Shown: positions 42,824 through 56,840 of the stretch, piece by piece
How the letters are laid out: each line of letters starts with the position of its first letter
Numbering within the stretch: the stretch's first letter is position 1
Assembly (NCBI GenBank): GCA_900155495.1
Contig: FTLJ01001076.1
Span: forward strand, 1-64,000
DNA: 64,000 nucleotides
Reading direction: 5' to 3'
Source of the DNA: Porogramme epimiltina
Lineage: Eukaryota; Basidiomycota; Agaricomycetes; Polyporales; Polyporaceae
Made by a program: the position numbers and the translations under genes
The notes under the pieces: model-generated
The model's database searches: none
What the model was told of the DNA's origin: nothing
Seen by the model: only the letters and a program-made list of their open reading frames with translations

Positions 42824-43009
42824 CTGGGGGCATTGTCGAGGGTATCAGGGTGTAATGTGACAGGAGGGAGCGGATTTATGTGTGCTGCGGTGATTTTGAG
42901 TTTAGAGAAGTGAGGACGTAATGCACCCTAAGGCAGCACCCTTGTGCTTCTCGAGCATGCTGCCTAGTCGTGCTCCGTCATGTGACAAAACAATTGAGGG
43001 TTCACACCT

Positions 43010-43247
43010 GTGGTAGGGGGTTTACAAAAATGTATAGATTGGTCGGGGAGGAAACATGCTGTCACCAAAGGAGAAAACCAAGTCAGACGGGCTAGTGGAC
43101 TTCGCATCTACATACCAATGCGACCGGAGACGATTGAACGCCGCTCAGTGGATACGCTTGAACGGCGGGACCGACTGGTGCTCATTCTCATCGAGCGTGT
43201 TGCTGATAACACTGCGGTACATACTTACTTGACTTGAGGTCGACCTC
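43010..43247 (-). pseudogene. Duplicated 3' end of SDH1 (fragment)
   Basis: This segment is visibly similar to 45325-45555, which covers the SDH1 terminal exon and 3' flank. Shared words include attggtcggggaggaaaca, ggagaaaaccaagtcagac, gcttgaacggcgggaccga and cttgaggtcgacctcg. On the minus strand it encodes a degraded copy of the SDH1 C-terminus: [20 protein letters not shown] versus [20 protein letters not shown] in the gene. A small insertion near 43222-43233 disrupts the frame just upstream. Only about the last 25 codons and the 3' flank are present, so it is a duplication relic and not a gene. Confidence 0.85.
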
Positions 43248-43250
43248 GTG

Positions 43251-43375
43251 TCGCGTGTGCGATGGGCGTCTCCGTGCGCGCGGAGGCGCTGGAGGAGGTC
43301 TATCGTTGGGCGATGGTGGGCTGTTTGGGAGAGTGTGGAGGAAGGTGCATATGCATGATATGTTGTAGAGATGCG
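43251..43375 (+). pseudogene. Duplicated 3' end of MED1 (fragment)
   Basis: Immediately after the SDH1 fragment the plus strand matches the last roughly 120 bp of MED1 (38535-38647). Shared words include gatgggcgtc, gtgcgcgcggaggcgct, gaggaggtct, gtgtggaggaagg and gatatgttgtag against gagatgttgtag in MED1. Frame-disrupting differences are present. The following 200 bp also resemble the MED1 3' flank, for example ggtggattcggtac in both (43566 and 38862). The copy therefore starts inside the MED1 last exon and runs toward a BTB gene, as MED1 itself does. Confidence 0.8.
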
Positions 43376-43613
43376 CACACGATATGGCACTTGTCGGTAA
43401 TAGGCATTTACATCCATTTAAGAGCATCTCCACTCCAATGATGTCATTCGTGCGACAATTCTTCTACGGCATGGTGAACCTTGTCCGATTGAGGCTATTT
43501 CTTCCCCCTCCTCCTCTTTCCCTTCCCCCTTGCGTCTGTCAGACTCATGTATTGAGCTGCCTCGGTGGATTCGGTACCTGCACAGTCATTGGGCTCTTTT
43601 TCAAGCGCTAAAC

Positions 43614-45161
43614 CTAAACCCGCCTTAATGCGATCAACTCATCAGTGACATTGGAGAGGACGTAACGGTACGTACTGGCGGTTGGCCCATTTGTACTCAC
43701 CCCAAAGCTTCCCAAGCTTGCACTCGCACCAAATGGGCCAAAACTTGAGCCCCAAAGTCCTAGCCCGGGAGACACTGCTGGAGGGGTTACATCTACAGGG
43801 CGGGCAGGTGAAGATGGTAGCGGTGGCACGATGCTGGTAGCTTGGGTTGACTGGTTCTCAACATTTCTTTTCGGCTCCCCTGGGTTGGAAAAATGGACAC
43901 GTAAGCCCATGAGGGATCGTAGGACTTCCCTTGCATTGGGCAGTTCTCCGAGGACGATCCTGTCGATCACCTCTGGGAGGGCGTTTTGGACCTCCTGCTT
44001 AGAATAGTTTTGTGAGAGATAGGAGACGGCGTGTTCTCGTAGGCGGTCGTATCTGCGAAAGGACGATGATAATCGTCGGGGAATCATGAATATGATGGTC
44101 GGTCACTGCGCGCCGGAAGGACAAACCGAGCGAAGAAGCTGGAAAATGTCTCCTGCACTATGTTCTCAGGGCTCAATGACGACACAATCTGTTCATATGC
44201 CCGTTCCTGTAGGCTGGCTATTCCGTACTATAAAGTCGACAAAGTAAGTCGCGGGCAGCGACTGGAAGGTGGAAGAAGATCTTTGTCGCGTCACTCACTG
44301 CTTCTGCGAGGCGGTACATAGATTTAGGGGAGCAACCAGGTGCGAGGTTCGCGTCGGTAGTTATAAGCGCAAACTGGCGGTCCGCTTCGCCCTTCGACTT
44401 GAGGGGCAAGAAGTTGACCTTGTCGGTGTACAAGTAGAAAACGCAGGCCCTGAGTCTGTTTGAAGTCAAACATTAGCAAGGGGTAGGGGCTATACACCGG
44501 GGCAGACCTACGTTCGGTACGCCATGTTGGGTATGAAGATCCTATGGTGCTTCTTGCCGTCACCCTCTCTTGCATCATCTCCATCCGCAGATGCGGACAA
44601 GGACAGTTCCGATTTCGCCTTGCCCCTGCCTTTCGACGAGGCCGCAGCGCGTGCGTTGCTTTCTTCATCTTCCGCACTGGGATCGTCGAAGTCGTCGAGG
44701 TCGCTGTCTGACTCGTAATCGTACTCGCCCTCCTCTGCATACTCCCGCACACCTGGTCCGGACCCTCCGCCAGCTTCCGCGAACCCGGACGTCAGCACTG
44801 CCAGCACACCGGGGCCATAGTTTGAACGTTCAGCGATATGGAAGGTTGGCATTGTGGGTTTAAACACGATAAGCATCTCAACCCCGGACCCCCGCCCTCG
44901 CAAATAGACACAGAAGTACTCACGCTTGGCAAAGTGCTCCGAGCCACCAGCAAGCACGCTCCCAATCGCGACAATAGGCAGCGGCCGGTCTATGTTCACC
45001 CTCACTGTACCGTCGTGCAGCCGGCGCGTACGCCGCGCAAACGCGTACAAACGTACATCGCGCGGCTCCGGTGGGAGGAGCGACGCCTTGAGTGAGAGTT
45101 CAAGAGGACTGAGCTGCCCAGCCGCGCGTGTAGACATGAGGGAGCCCGCGGCGGCGGTCAT
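43614..45161 (-). CDS. BTB/POZ-type protein, tandem copy C
   Basis: Five exons (44924-45161, 44512-44797, 44299-44455, 44127-44227, 43614-44052) give 406 residues with intron positions and phases identical to copies A and B. Blocks include LKASLLPPEPRDVRLYAFAR, RPLPIVAIGSVLAGGSEHFA-K, LTSGFAEAGG, the acidic insertion VREYAEEGEYDYESDSDLDD, IFIPNMAYRTLRACVFYLYT-DK, GCSPKSMYRLAEAYGIASLQ and RYDRLREHAVSYLSQNYSKQ. Downstream, LRSLMGLRVHFSN resembles copy A more than copy B. The tail is Gly/Ser/Phe-rich (LWGSSFGPFGASASLGSFGV) and ends ELIALRRV. Function is unknown beyond BTB-mediated interaction. The gene lies head-to-tail with SDH1, 306 bp from its stop. Confidence 0.8.
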
Positions 45162-45467
45162 CGTCAGAGTGTTAGAGGAGTTATCGAAGACACGATGCTG
45201 CAGAGGGGGGATTCTATACGTGTGCTGCGGTAGCTTGAGTTGCCTCGAGGGTGGCACGTTGCAAGTGCTTCTTGATTCTGTCGCTTAGCCGTGTCTCTAT
45301 TCTGCGACAGAAAATTCACACCTGACAGAGGATTTACAACGAATTATGTATTGGTCGGGGAGGAAACACGCTGCTACCGAAGGCTAAACGAAGGAGAAAA
45401 CCAAGTCAGACGGGCGGGCGGGCTTCACATCTACCAACGCGACCAGGGTCGAGCGAGCGAGCGCCGC

Positions 45468-48490
<3,023 letters not shown>

Positions 48491-51362
48491 CTACGGTATC
48501 GCGCCTAGCGGGTCGTACGGCGCCTGCTTCGGCTTTTGATCGTGCGAAACGGGCTCGGACGTCGCCCCCGTCGGGGCCTGCGGACTCCGCGCCCTGAACG
48601 ACGGCGGCAGCGGCTGCGCGCGGGGCAGCGCGGGCAGCGGGAGCACCGTCGACGTCCGAGGCGGCACGCGCGGCAGCGTCGCGATCGGCGAGTCCGCGCT
48701 CGAGAAGGCCGACTTGGTGTAGTGCCACGGCGCGTGGAACGTCGACCCGCTCGAGATCGGGCTCTTTGCGCTGGGGGCCGACGCGGAGACTGGTATCGAC
48801 ACGGACGTCAGTGACGGCGGGAATGGCGAGGCGGCTGCGCGGATGGTCTGCGCCTGAGACGCGGGGACCGGTGCTGGCGGTATGGTTCTTGGCGTTGGGG
48901 GGCTGGAACCAGACGAGTGCGGTAGGAAGTAGTCATGCGAGCGACGTGCACCAGAGCCCTGCGGGCGGGCTTCGATAGGAATCGCAGCTGCGGGCATAGG
49001 AGGATGGGGCGTCGATGCTTTCCGGCTCAGCGCCTCGGCAGCTTCCTTCTCCTTGCGCTCCTTCTCTCGTCGACGCTTCACCTCCTCCTCGCCGACCAGG
49101 CGGTCCTCCTCGATGTCCGAGACAGTGCCCTTGAGGATGTCCCGGACGTACGCCAGGCTCTCTAGCGCCTCCTGTTTTCGCTTGTGCAGCGTCTTCTTGC
49201 CCGGATTGTCCTTGACATCGCCCTCGTCGAGGAGGAGGGTGTCGACAATCCATCCGACCGCGTCGCCGAGCTTGCGCTGCATCGCGCGCACCTGAGCGAC
49301 CTCTCGCTCCACCTCGACGCGCGTCCTTGGCTCCCACGGGGGACGTTCCGCGGCAGGCCGTTCTGGAGACATAGGATAGAGTGCATTGGCAGGCTGAGGT
49401 GTTAGAGGTAGCCGTGTGAGCGCGTTCGCCAGGTCAGGGAGGTTTTTCTACAACGGGTGTTAGTGATCACGTCTTTGATCGGTCGTATGTACGCACCCTA
49501 AGCTCTGAGACGGCACTCATGACCGTCTTGTTGATACCTAAACTTTCCCCTCGCTCAAGCAGCCCTCGCGCAAAGCTTTCGGGCAGCCCCTTCGGTGTGG
49601 ACACTTGCCGGTTATGCACGGCCTTGCTGGAGCTCGCTTCACTAGGGGGCATAGGGCCATTTGAGGCAGAAAACGAGCGACCTCTGTCGCCTTGCCGCGG
49701 TCGTCTATGCACCGGGGGAGAGATGGGGGGCGGCACCTCGAGCGAAATTCCGAGCAAATTACGATTCGCGTGTATAATAGCGACGCCGGTTGTGGGCGTA
49801 GGAGACATTTGCAGCGTCAAGGCTTGGCGGATGAGGATAGTTATGTGGTGGTCTGCGGACGGTTCGGGGGTGCCGCCTGCGGCGATGGGATTGGCAGGGT
49901 ATCGGAGAAGGCAGGTCAACTGTGTGCTGTAATCTGCGGGGATCACTGTTGGGTGAAGTCGTGAGTTTGACATTCCCACAAACGATACACCGGATGCGAG
50001 ACCTACGTTTGTTTCTAATGCGCATCAGCATTGCAACACATATCCACATAGCAAGGTCAAAGGAGGGGTCCACCGCAAATAAGCCATCCCACATGACCAT
50101 CGCATCCTCCATACTAAACTCGCGTGTAAAAAGGAGACGCAACCATCGACTGTCACGATAGTCAGTGCTAGTCATCAACGTGTGTGTAGATTCGGCATAC
50201 ATTCCGTAAATCTGGGGCTCGATCCCCGCGCTCTGCATGGCCTTCCACAATTCCGGGTCAATGCTCTTGAGGAGCACTGACTGCACGCGGTTGCATGCCT
50301 CCACGATCGGGGCTATGTACGGCTTCATGCCCATCTCCCCACCCGCGACGTTCAGCTGCACATGCGACTGCAGCGGCGACGGGTCCGTGTGTGATTTTCC
50401 TTCTTGCCATTCGTACCACCGCCCGGCACTCTTCATCACGGCGTCGAAGAGCAGCCACGCGTCCGCCGCTACCCATGCCCGAGCACAGAACTCCTTCACC
50501 TCTGAGTCAGCGTCAGCATCATCTGTGAGAGAGTCGTGGTCGATCGCATAGTAAAGCGGGGCGAGGAGTTCGTGCATCCCTTGGCGGTAGCCGATGTCGG
50601 GGTGCATGTCGGAATAGAGGTAGAGGACGTTCGTGAGCTCCGCCTGGACTTCCGCATCGCGAAAGTACGCAATGTCCGGGAATCTGCAGCACCAAACCCA
50701 GCCCGTCAGCATTCATACTTGCATAAAAGGCGCGTAACTTCTGGCGGAAGTAGATACACGAAACAAAGAAAACACTCACGTCCTCTCAACATCCTGCAAG
50801 ATCGTCTTCCGCAGCTCGACAGCCGCAAACCACTCCCGCCACGGATTCTGCGCAGCCGCCGCTCGTTCAACGTCCACCCCCGCACATCACCCCAAACACA
50901 ACCAGCCACAGCGGCGTGCGCACCTCGTCATGCAAGCTCAGCGGGTTGTTCGTCTCCAGATCCCGCGCCCCCTTCCCCTCGCCAGCGCGCGGCGGCGACT
51001 CTCCCGAGCCGGGTATGGTGAACCCGTCCTCATACCCTCCGTCCGGCGCGCGCATCTTCTCGAGCAGTAGCCGACGGTAGTCCCCGCGCGCCGCTCGGAG
51101 CCGCGCCCACGGCGGCGCAGCATCGACGTCTGCGGTTTCTTGCAGGGGCTCATCTGGAACGAGGAATAGCTGATTTGCGTGAGCGCGTGGTGAAAGGGAG
51201 AAGACGACGGGGAGAGGGTGGGGATGCACCTTCCAGGCGAGACTGCGCCCTGCGATGTTGCTGGGGTCTGTTGGGGATGCGTGGAAGAGGCGGCCGCTGA
51301 GCGCGGCGTCTTTGAGCTTCGAGAGCTTGGTGTGCGCGTTGAAGAGCTGGGCGTAGGCGTCC
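48491..51362 (-). CDS. TBC-domain Rab GTPase-activating protein (TBC1D5-like), first exon unresolved
   Basis: Six exons are clear (51230-51362, 50924-51169, 50780-50847, 50007-50683, 49497-49945, 48491-49447), together about 840 residues. The N-terminal region reads RDAYAQLFNAHTKLSKLKDA and IAGRSLAWKLFLVPDEPLQE. The TBC domain has NPLSLHDENPWREWFAAVEL, then IAYFRDAEVQAELTNVLYLY and DMHPDIGYRQGMHELLAPLY. It continues with EPQIYGMYAESTHTLMT, SRWLRLLFTREFSMEDAMVM-WDGLF and the YGMRQG-like IGYRQGMHE. The C-terminus is Ser/Pro-rich with a charged helix (VKRRREKERKEKEAAEALSR). TBC proteins stimulate GTP hydrolysis by Rabs; TBC1D5 relatives act on Rab7 with retromer. The catalytic Arg of IxxDxxR appears replaced or shifted in FPDIAYFRD. 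I found no ATG exon joining at 51362. Confidence 0.85.
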
Positions 51363-51812
51363 CTGGGGGCAAGGGGGCATGGATCACGAAGATGAGTCTA
51401 GGCGTAGACCGAGCCTCAATCAGAGGACAGACTTGATTTCTGAGACCGCTGGCCTATTCCTGGGTTCGCCCATCGCTCAAGACAGGGATAGAGGTGCTGC
51501 TACGTGGGTTGTGGGCAGAGGATGGGGAGGATTAGAGAGCGGACATGAGTGTGGCTGAGAGCGAGCCCTCTGTGGCAATCGGCCGTTGTTCGGCTGTACA
51601 GCCCTAAGCCCATACTCAACGCCGACGTCATACATCAAAACACTCCGGTAGCCCGCCTTTCTCGGATCGCTCCAGTTTCACGCGCAGCCAAATGATCCTC
51701 TGGTGTACAGTGCAAGTAAATGATATAAATACAATTTCTCCATTCCTTTATCTCGTTATACACTCGCTAGGTAGCTAAATTCCTCCCCTCTTAGGATGTC
51801 AAATGCGCTTAC
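51363..51812. other. Intergenic region upstream of the TBC gene
   Basis: 450 bp probably hold the missing first TBC exon, its promoter and the SDR 3' flank. A minus-strand ATG near 51464 opens MGEPRNRPAVSEIKS but does not splice in phase to the next exon. Confidence 0.35.
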
Positions 51813-53104
51813 TACTGCTCGGTGATGAGTTTGCCATCAATCATGTTGAGGCATTGCCCTGTTGTGCCAAGAAATGAGCGTTGCAGGCCATGTCAACTAG
51901 ACCCGTAGTAATCTTACCGGAGAGGTGAGCCGCCTCAGGCCTGATCATGTATGATACCAAATCCTGGACGGTTGTTACTTCGTCCACCGGGAAGTCGGGC
52001 GGTAACAATAGGTTCTAAGCAGAAAGAGATGAGCAATTTAAATAGCTTTTCAGTCACCCGTTCTCACCTTCTTGATTGTCATGTATGCACCATTCACCTC
52101 GTCCTCCGGGAAGGCGACTGCAAAGTGCGGCGTCAACATCGCCGCGTAAGCATTAATGTAATTCAAGACGTACTCATGGGGGTTTTAATAAACCCCGGCG
52201 CGTAGGCCATGACGGAAATGTTATGGGGGCGTAGTTCATCCGCTGTTGAGACAAAACCAAGGTTACGTCAGTGCTGCACGAGAAGGCATAATCGACTGTG
52301 CCTACAAGCAGATTGGGTGATCGCCCGAACTGCGAATTTCGAGGCGCAATACATAGACATGAGGCCATAACCTAACGGGCCAGTCAGAATCACGTCTCAT
52401 CCCACGCAAACTGATCACAACGCACCTTTTTGCCCAGCTAGCGATGCAGCAGCTGTCATAGCATCCCCACGAAAGTCTATTCAGCCTGCAGCGTCTGAAG
52501 AGGAAATCAGGCGTACGGATGATGACGCCGCCCCGACCCTGCGCGATCATCTGCCTCGCCGCATGCTTCACGGACAACATGACCCCCCGCACGTTCACGG
52601 AATGCAGCCTGTCCCATTTCTCGACGTCGACGTCCACCACCGGCCCCGAGAAGAACAGCCCAGCGTTCGCCACCATCTGTGGCACCCCGTCCGCCGCCAC
52701 GGGAAACAGCAACGTCAGCCCCTGCCGCCACCGGCTCCGCGGAGGCGCGACGGTCCGCGCCGCCACACGCCGCAACGTAAAGGACGGAGCGCACGCACCA
52801 CGTCGACGCCACCCAGGCCCTCCGCGGTGTCCTTGACCCACGCCGCGACGGCCGCCTCCTGGGTCACGTCCCCGACGAGCACGAGCGCGCGCCGGCCGCT
52901 CGCGCGCACCGCCTGTGCGACCGCCTCGAGCTGTTCACGCTTCGTAGGGAGGTCCGCGAGCGCGACGTCGAGCCCGTCGTCCGCGAACCGCCGCGCGATG
53001 CCCTCCCCGAGGCCTTGCGCCGCGCCAGTGACGAGCGCGACGCGCGGCGGCTTCGAGTCCGGGGATGTCTGGGCTTGTGGCTGGGTGGTTGGTGCGGAAG
53101 CCAT
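51813..53104 (-). CDS. Short-chain dehydrogenase/reductase
   Basis: Eight exons (52799-53104, 52517-52676, 52426-52476, 52306-52371, 52174-52242, 52068-52117, 51918-52014, 51813 to about 51859) give about 281 residues. The classical SDR pattern is complete: RVALVTGAAQGLGEGIARRF (TGxxxGxG), DLPTKREQLEAVAQAV, MVANAGLFFSGPVVDVDVEK and SVNVRGVMLSVKHAARQMIA. Next are AAASLAGQKGYGLMSMYCAS-KFAVR with the catalytic Tyr/Lys, then DELRPHNISVMAYAPGFIKT. The C-terminus reads FPVDEVTTVQDLVSYMIRPE and GQCLNMIDGKLITEQ. It resembles meso-butanediol dehydrogenase/diacetyl reductases and other NAD(P)-dependent alcohol dehydrogenases; the substrate is unknown. No targeting signal is seen. It is unrelated by eye to the SDR fragment at 985-1284. 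Confidence 0.87.
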
Positions 53105-53889
53105 GGCTGGGGATCTGGCTTGGAGATTGAGGTGAGTAGGGTTGGAGCCCGATAGTGGGAAAGCGTCGGATCCTTTTATGCTTTTATGCGCAAGCTACAT
53201 CATCGAAGCTCGACCGGGGGAACTCAAAAGACGTTCCCACTCTGATGGTTTGGGCCACTTGACGTCGCTGCGCGGACTGCATACGGACCGACCTATCTAT
53301 CAGCGCCCACTTCTGCGAGAAACCCCTGACCGGCGTGTGCGCGCTGCGATTGACCTCTCCGTAATTATCGAAACGCGTACGCCTCCGTCCTGTCTGTGGC
53401 TGCTCACGGAGCTCGAGACTTGCGGCGGCGGCATGTGATCTTACAAGAGATGCTTATGGACTATTCGGCTAACCCCCTGAGTACGTCACTCTAACTTGAA
53501 CACGAGACGTACAAAACGTACAGATCCTCGAAGGCTGACGGAGGAACCAGCTACCGAGATGTGCTTTCATATGATAATGTATCCGCGTACTCAAAAAGGG
53601 CATCTGACGAAATATTGGGTAATCCGGTATAGAAATAAGGCGTCCTGGTTGGGCTTACCTCGGAGCTCCTCATACAGCGGTGCTTGGAAGTAGAAGTTCA
53701 ATAGACGTAGCCTTCAATGCTGCAGCACTAGAAGACCGGCTAAGGGACCGGGAAGACCAATACCATGTGTATTAGGATTGCAGGTATATGCTATATAAAC
53801 AGTACAATGGATGAGCGTCACAGCAGATAAAAAAAAGTGGATGTATATGATGAGATAGATGCAAGTTGTCCGAGGTAGGGATCCACACT
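53105..53889. other. Intergenic region, SDR promoter and DCN1 3' flank
   Basis: 785 bp lie between two minus-strand genes. Only short frames were seen, with no RNA gene or repeat recognised. Confidence 0.4.
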
Positions 53890-55801
53890 CTATGAATCGT
53901 CAACGTTGACCTCGTCGTCGGCGTCCTTGGCCTTCTTCCAGGCGACGTAATCATCCAACATTGTAGGCCACGCCTGTGCCCGGAATGGAATGGATGTGCT
54001 GATGAGCGTATGGAAGCCCGATGTCACGGAATGGAACTCACCCCATCCGGATCGTAGTTGGAAAGATCCGGGCGAGTGGTACGGGCGAAGTCGAGGACCT
54101 AAAGATGGAGACACAGGTAGTGAGCCACAAGCTCTGTATGAAATGCTACTCCGAGGAAAAGAGCGCTAGTGTAGAGAACCTTATCATCACAAATCTCGTG
54201 CGTACGGCATCCTCAATCGTGCGAGCACCGGGAGCTAGATGAGTGCGGGACTTACCATGTTCCACACGTCCTTGTTGACGCCTTTGTACGTCCCTTTCTC
54301 CTATACACGAAAAAATGTCAGGTGGTGGTGCGAGAACATCGGACATGAGGCTGACACTGATAAACGCTAGCACGTCTTTCATGATGGGATGCTTCGGGGC
54401 TACAAGGACCGACCAGAAAGCGCTTGCGGTCTGCGCAGAATATCTCGTAAGCCGCGAGCTAAAAGCGATCGGGCGCATAAACGTACATCCATGTCAATGT
54501 TCCTTCCACCTCTATACTGAGGATGAGCGAGGCGACCGTGTGGACGATAACAGCGATACGCACGGGGGTTTGGCAAGCATGAAGCAGAACGTATAGAGTT
54601 CCTTGAATGCCTTGTCTTTGTCCGCAGCATACCGCTTGTACTTCTCTCGGCTATACGCATCGGAAGCGCCGGTCGGCGGGAGTGCCTTGCCCTTGGAAGC
54701 TGTATTTGAGGCCGAGGCGTTGATGGGAGGCTTGTCCAGAAGAAGCAGGTCTTCGAGGTTGCGGAGCGCAAGCGACAATGTCGGAAGATCGGAGACGCTG
54801 GACGGCTATCCTCAGCACCGCATCATGCATGCACCGATAGCGACACTCTTGCGGTCGTAGGAGGACAATGGAATGGTGTTTCGTCGCAGATGTGTGGTCT
54901 AGGGAGACTCACCGGAGTTCACCAGTTCCCCGCATCCACTCGCTCTCCTTGAACTTCGCCATCTCCGATGCGTGCATCTGCCACGCCAAGACGAGAGGCA
55001 GCGCGCCCTCTAACGAGATCTCCAAGTCTTCGCAGAGCTTCTCAAAGCCCTCGGGGCCTATCTCTCCTGGAGTGTCCGGGTCTTCATAGGCCTTGAACAG
55101 CTTCCTCGCCCTGTCCTCGGAGTACGGCTCGGGCTTGGCGGGCTTCTTGGGAGCCTCCGGCTTGACAGTACCAGCTGCAATGTCGTTGCTGACGTCGTCG
55201 TAAGCAATTCGAGTGTTCCGTACACAGCAGAAGTGGGAGAATATGCGCATCAAGGGAGGGGCGAGGGAACCAGGAATGCGAGAGGCGTACCTGGGAGACG
55301 GGTTGGGGGGCTGCGTCGATTAGTCAGCATAAGTCGCACTGAATGCGGCAAGTGACCTACCTCATTTGGACTGCGCGCACCGAGGCCGGTATGAGGTAAA
55401 GTGGTCTGTGAAAGCGACAGGCGCAGTAGACACGCACCTAGCGTTCGCCTGCTGAGAGCGGGCCTTGCTCTTCCCACCCTTGGCTGTCGAGGCCTTGGCT
55501 GGAGCCTTCTTGGCCTTCTTCGGGATCGGTTCTGCCTGCAGGTCGGTCAGGCCGCCGGCAGCCGCCTGTGACGCGTGGAGTACGCACGTCTGCACCCTCG
55601 TCTACGCTCCCTCCAGCCCCCTTCTTCACCCTGTCCGGAGCTGCATCCTTGGAAGGCTCTGTTGGAGTCTTCAGCCGCGACGATGCGCGTGTGGCTCGAG
55701 GTGCCGCATCGGTAGTGGCTTCGGCGCGTTTTCTCTGCGAATAGGGGTGCCGGGTTAAAACTTGTAGGAAACCTATACAGCGAGCGCACCTTGGGGGGCA
55801 T
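53890..55801 (-). CDS. DCN1: Defective-in-cullin-neddylation protein 1 (DCN1-type E3)
   Basis: Twelve exons (55790-55801, 55630-55734, 55438-55565, 55361-55370, 55291-55310, 54913-55188, 54564-54797, 54487-54511, 54356-54430, 54256-54300, 54042-54098, 53890-53973) join in phase to 356 residues. A long Lys/Ala/Pro-rich N-terminus (MPPKRKRAEATTDAAPRATR, PIPKKAKKAPAKASTAKGG) has a nuclear-localisation-like look. The PONY domain starts RARKLFKAYEDPDTPGEIGP and continues LEISLEGALPLVLAWQMHAS, then ESEWMRGTGELRVSDLPTLS, KAFKELYTFCFMLAKPPG, ASAFWSVLVAPKHPIMKDVL, EKGTYKGVNKDVWNMVLDFA and WPTMLDDYVAWKK. DCN1 promotes Nedd8 transfer to cullins, activating SCF ligases. Exons of 10, 20 and 25 nt are unusual. 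Splicing of the low-complexity N-terminal part is less certain than the domain. Confidence 0.9.
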
Positions 55802-56019
55802 TTTCAGAGCACGAGTGGACAGATGATGTGCGAGGTCGAGAAACAGTGAGGTGGTCTGCAAGTGGTCCGTCAATTAAACGCGACGCGCCGAGACGCGAAA
55901 GGTCCCCACGGCATCTGCCGAGGATCTACGATCGCGTGCTAAGCGAAGCGTCCAGTCATGCTTACTTGCTTTCCAATTGGCAATGGACTTTTGGGATCTG
56001 CCCCTCTCCATTGACCGCG
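55802..56019. promoter_or_regulatory. Compact divergent promoter DCN1 / CIA2
   Basis: Only 218 bp separate the divergent start codons, so regulatory sequences are shared or very short. No TATA box was recognised. Confidence 0.5.
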
Positions 56020-56840
56020 ATGGCCACAGAAGTCTTCAACCCAAATCCCACCATCTTCGCTACCACAAAGGCAAAGAAGTCTGCGCATGCATTTGCGAAA
56101 CCACACTCGCTATGGCTGGACGATGCGGAGCTGCGGGGAGACGGAGACGACGAGTACGATCAGTCGGATGAACCGGAGGCAATCGACCAGGATGAGATAT
56201 TCGGTGCGTGCCCTGTCTTCCCGCGAGACGCAGCTCGTTCAAATTCTCTTCTGCGCAGAGCTCATCCGGTCAATATCTGACCCTGAGCACCGAAGCATGT
56301 CGCTAGAACAGCTCGCGGTCGTCTCGGCGCCCCAAATCACCTTCGAGCCAAGCCACCCCGACAGGCTGACGGTCGAATTCACCCCTACAGTCCCGCATTG
56401 CGGCATGAGCACCTTCATTGGTACGCTGCTCAGCCCTGTCTCCCGCGCTCCCCTTTTCGAACAAGTTCCCCCGTCTTAACCACGGTGCTCTTCCGCAGGG
56501 CTATCCATCCGCGTGCGCCTGCTCCGAAGCCTTCCCCAGCGGTTCAAGATAGACATCAGAGTAAAGCCGGGATCTCACCAGAGCGAACACGCCTGTACGT
56601 AACCTCCCGCCGCGCGTTCTCCCCCCATCCCCTTCCTGCACCCGCCGTCTCCACACCGTTCCACGCCCACGCCACGCTGTGTTCTGGGCCAGATGCTGAC
56701 GGTCGCACGCGGGATCACTAGTGAACAAGCAGCTCAACGACAAGGAACGTGTCGCCGCGGCGCTCGAGAACCCCGCGCTGCTCGAGGTGCTCGAGCAGTG
56801 CCTCTCCACCGCAGGCCGCACGCCGCCCAGCGATGACTAA
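56020..56840 (+). CDS. CIA2: Cytosolic iron-sulfur assembly targeting protein (CIA2/FAM96, MIP18 family)
   Basis: Four exons (56020-56203, 56259-56420, 56499-56594, 56722-56840) give 186 residues. An acidic N-terminal region ([20 protein letters not shown]) leads into the DUF59/MIP18 domain. It has [40 protein letters not shown] with the conserved hyper-reactive Cys at about 109, [20 protein letters not shown], and [20 protein letters not shown]. It ends [23 protein letters not shown]2 works with CIA1 and MET18 to pass Fe-S clusters to cytosolic and nuclear apoproteins, including DNA replication and repair enzymes. Length and motifs are standard. Confidence 0.95.

Noticed and set aside
55565..55734. 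Apparent frameshift in the DCN1 N-terminus
   Set aside because: A normal 64-nt intron (gtgaag donor at 55629, acag acceptor) restores one frame, so no frameshift is needed.
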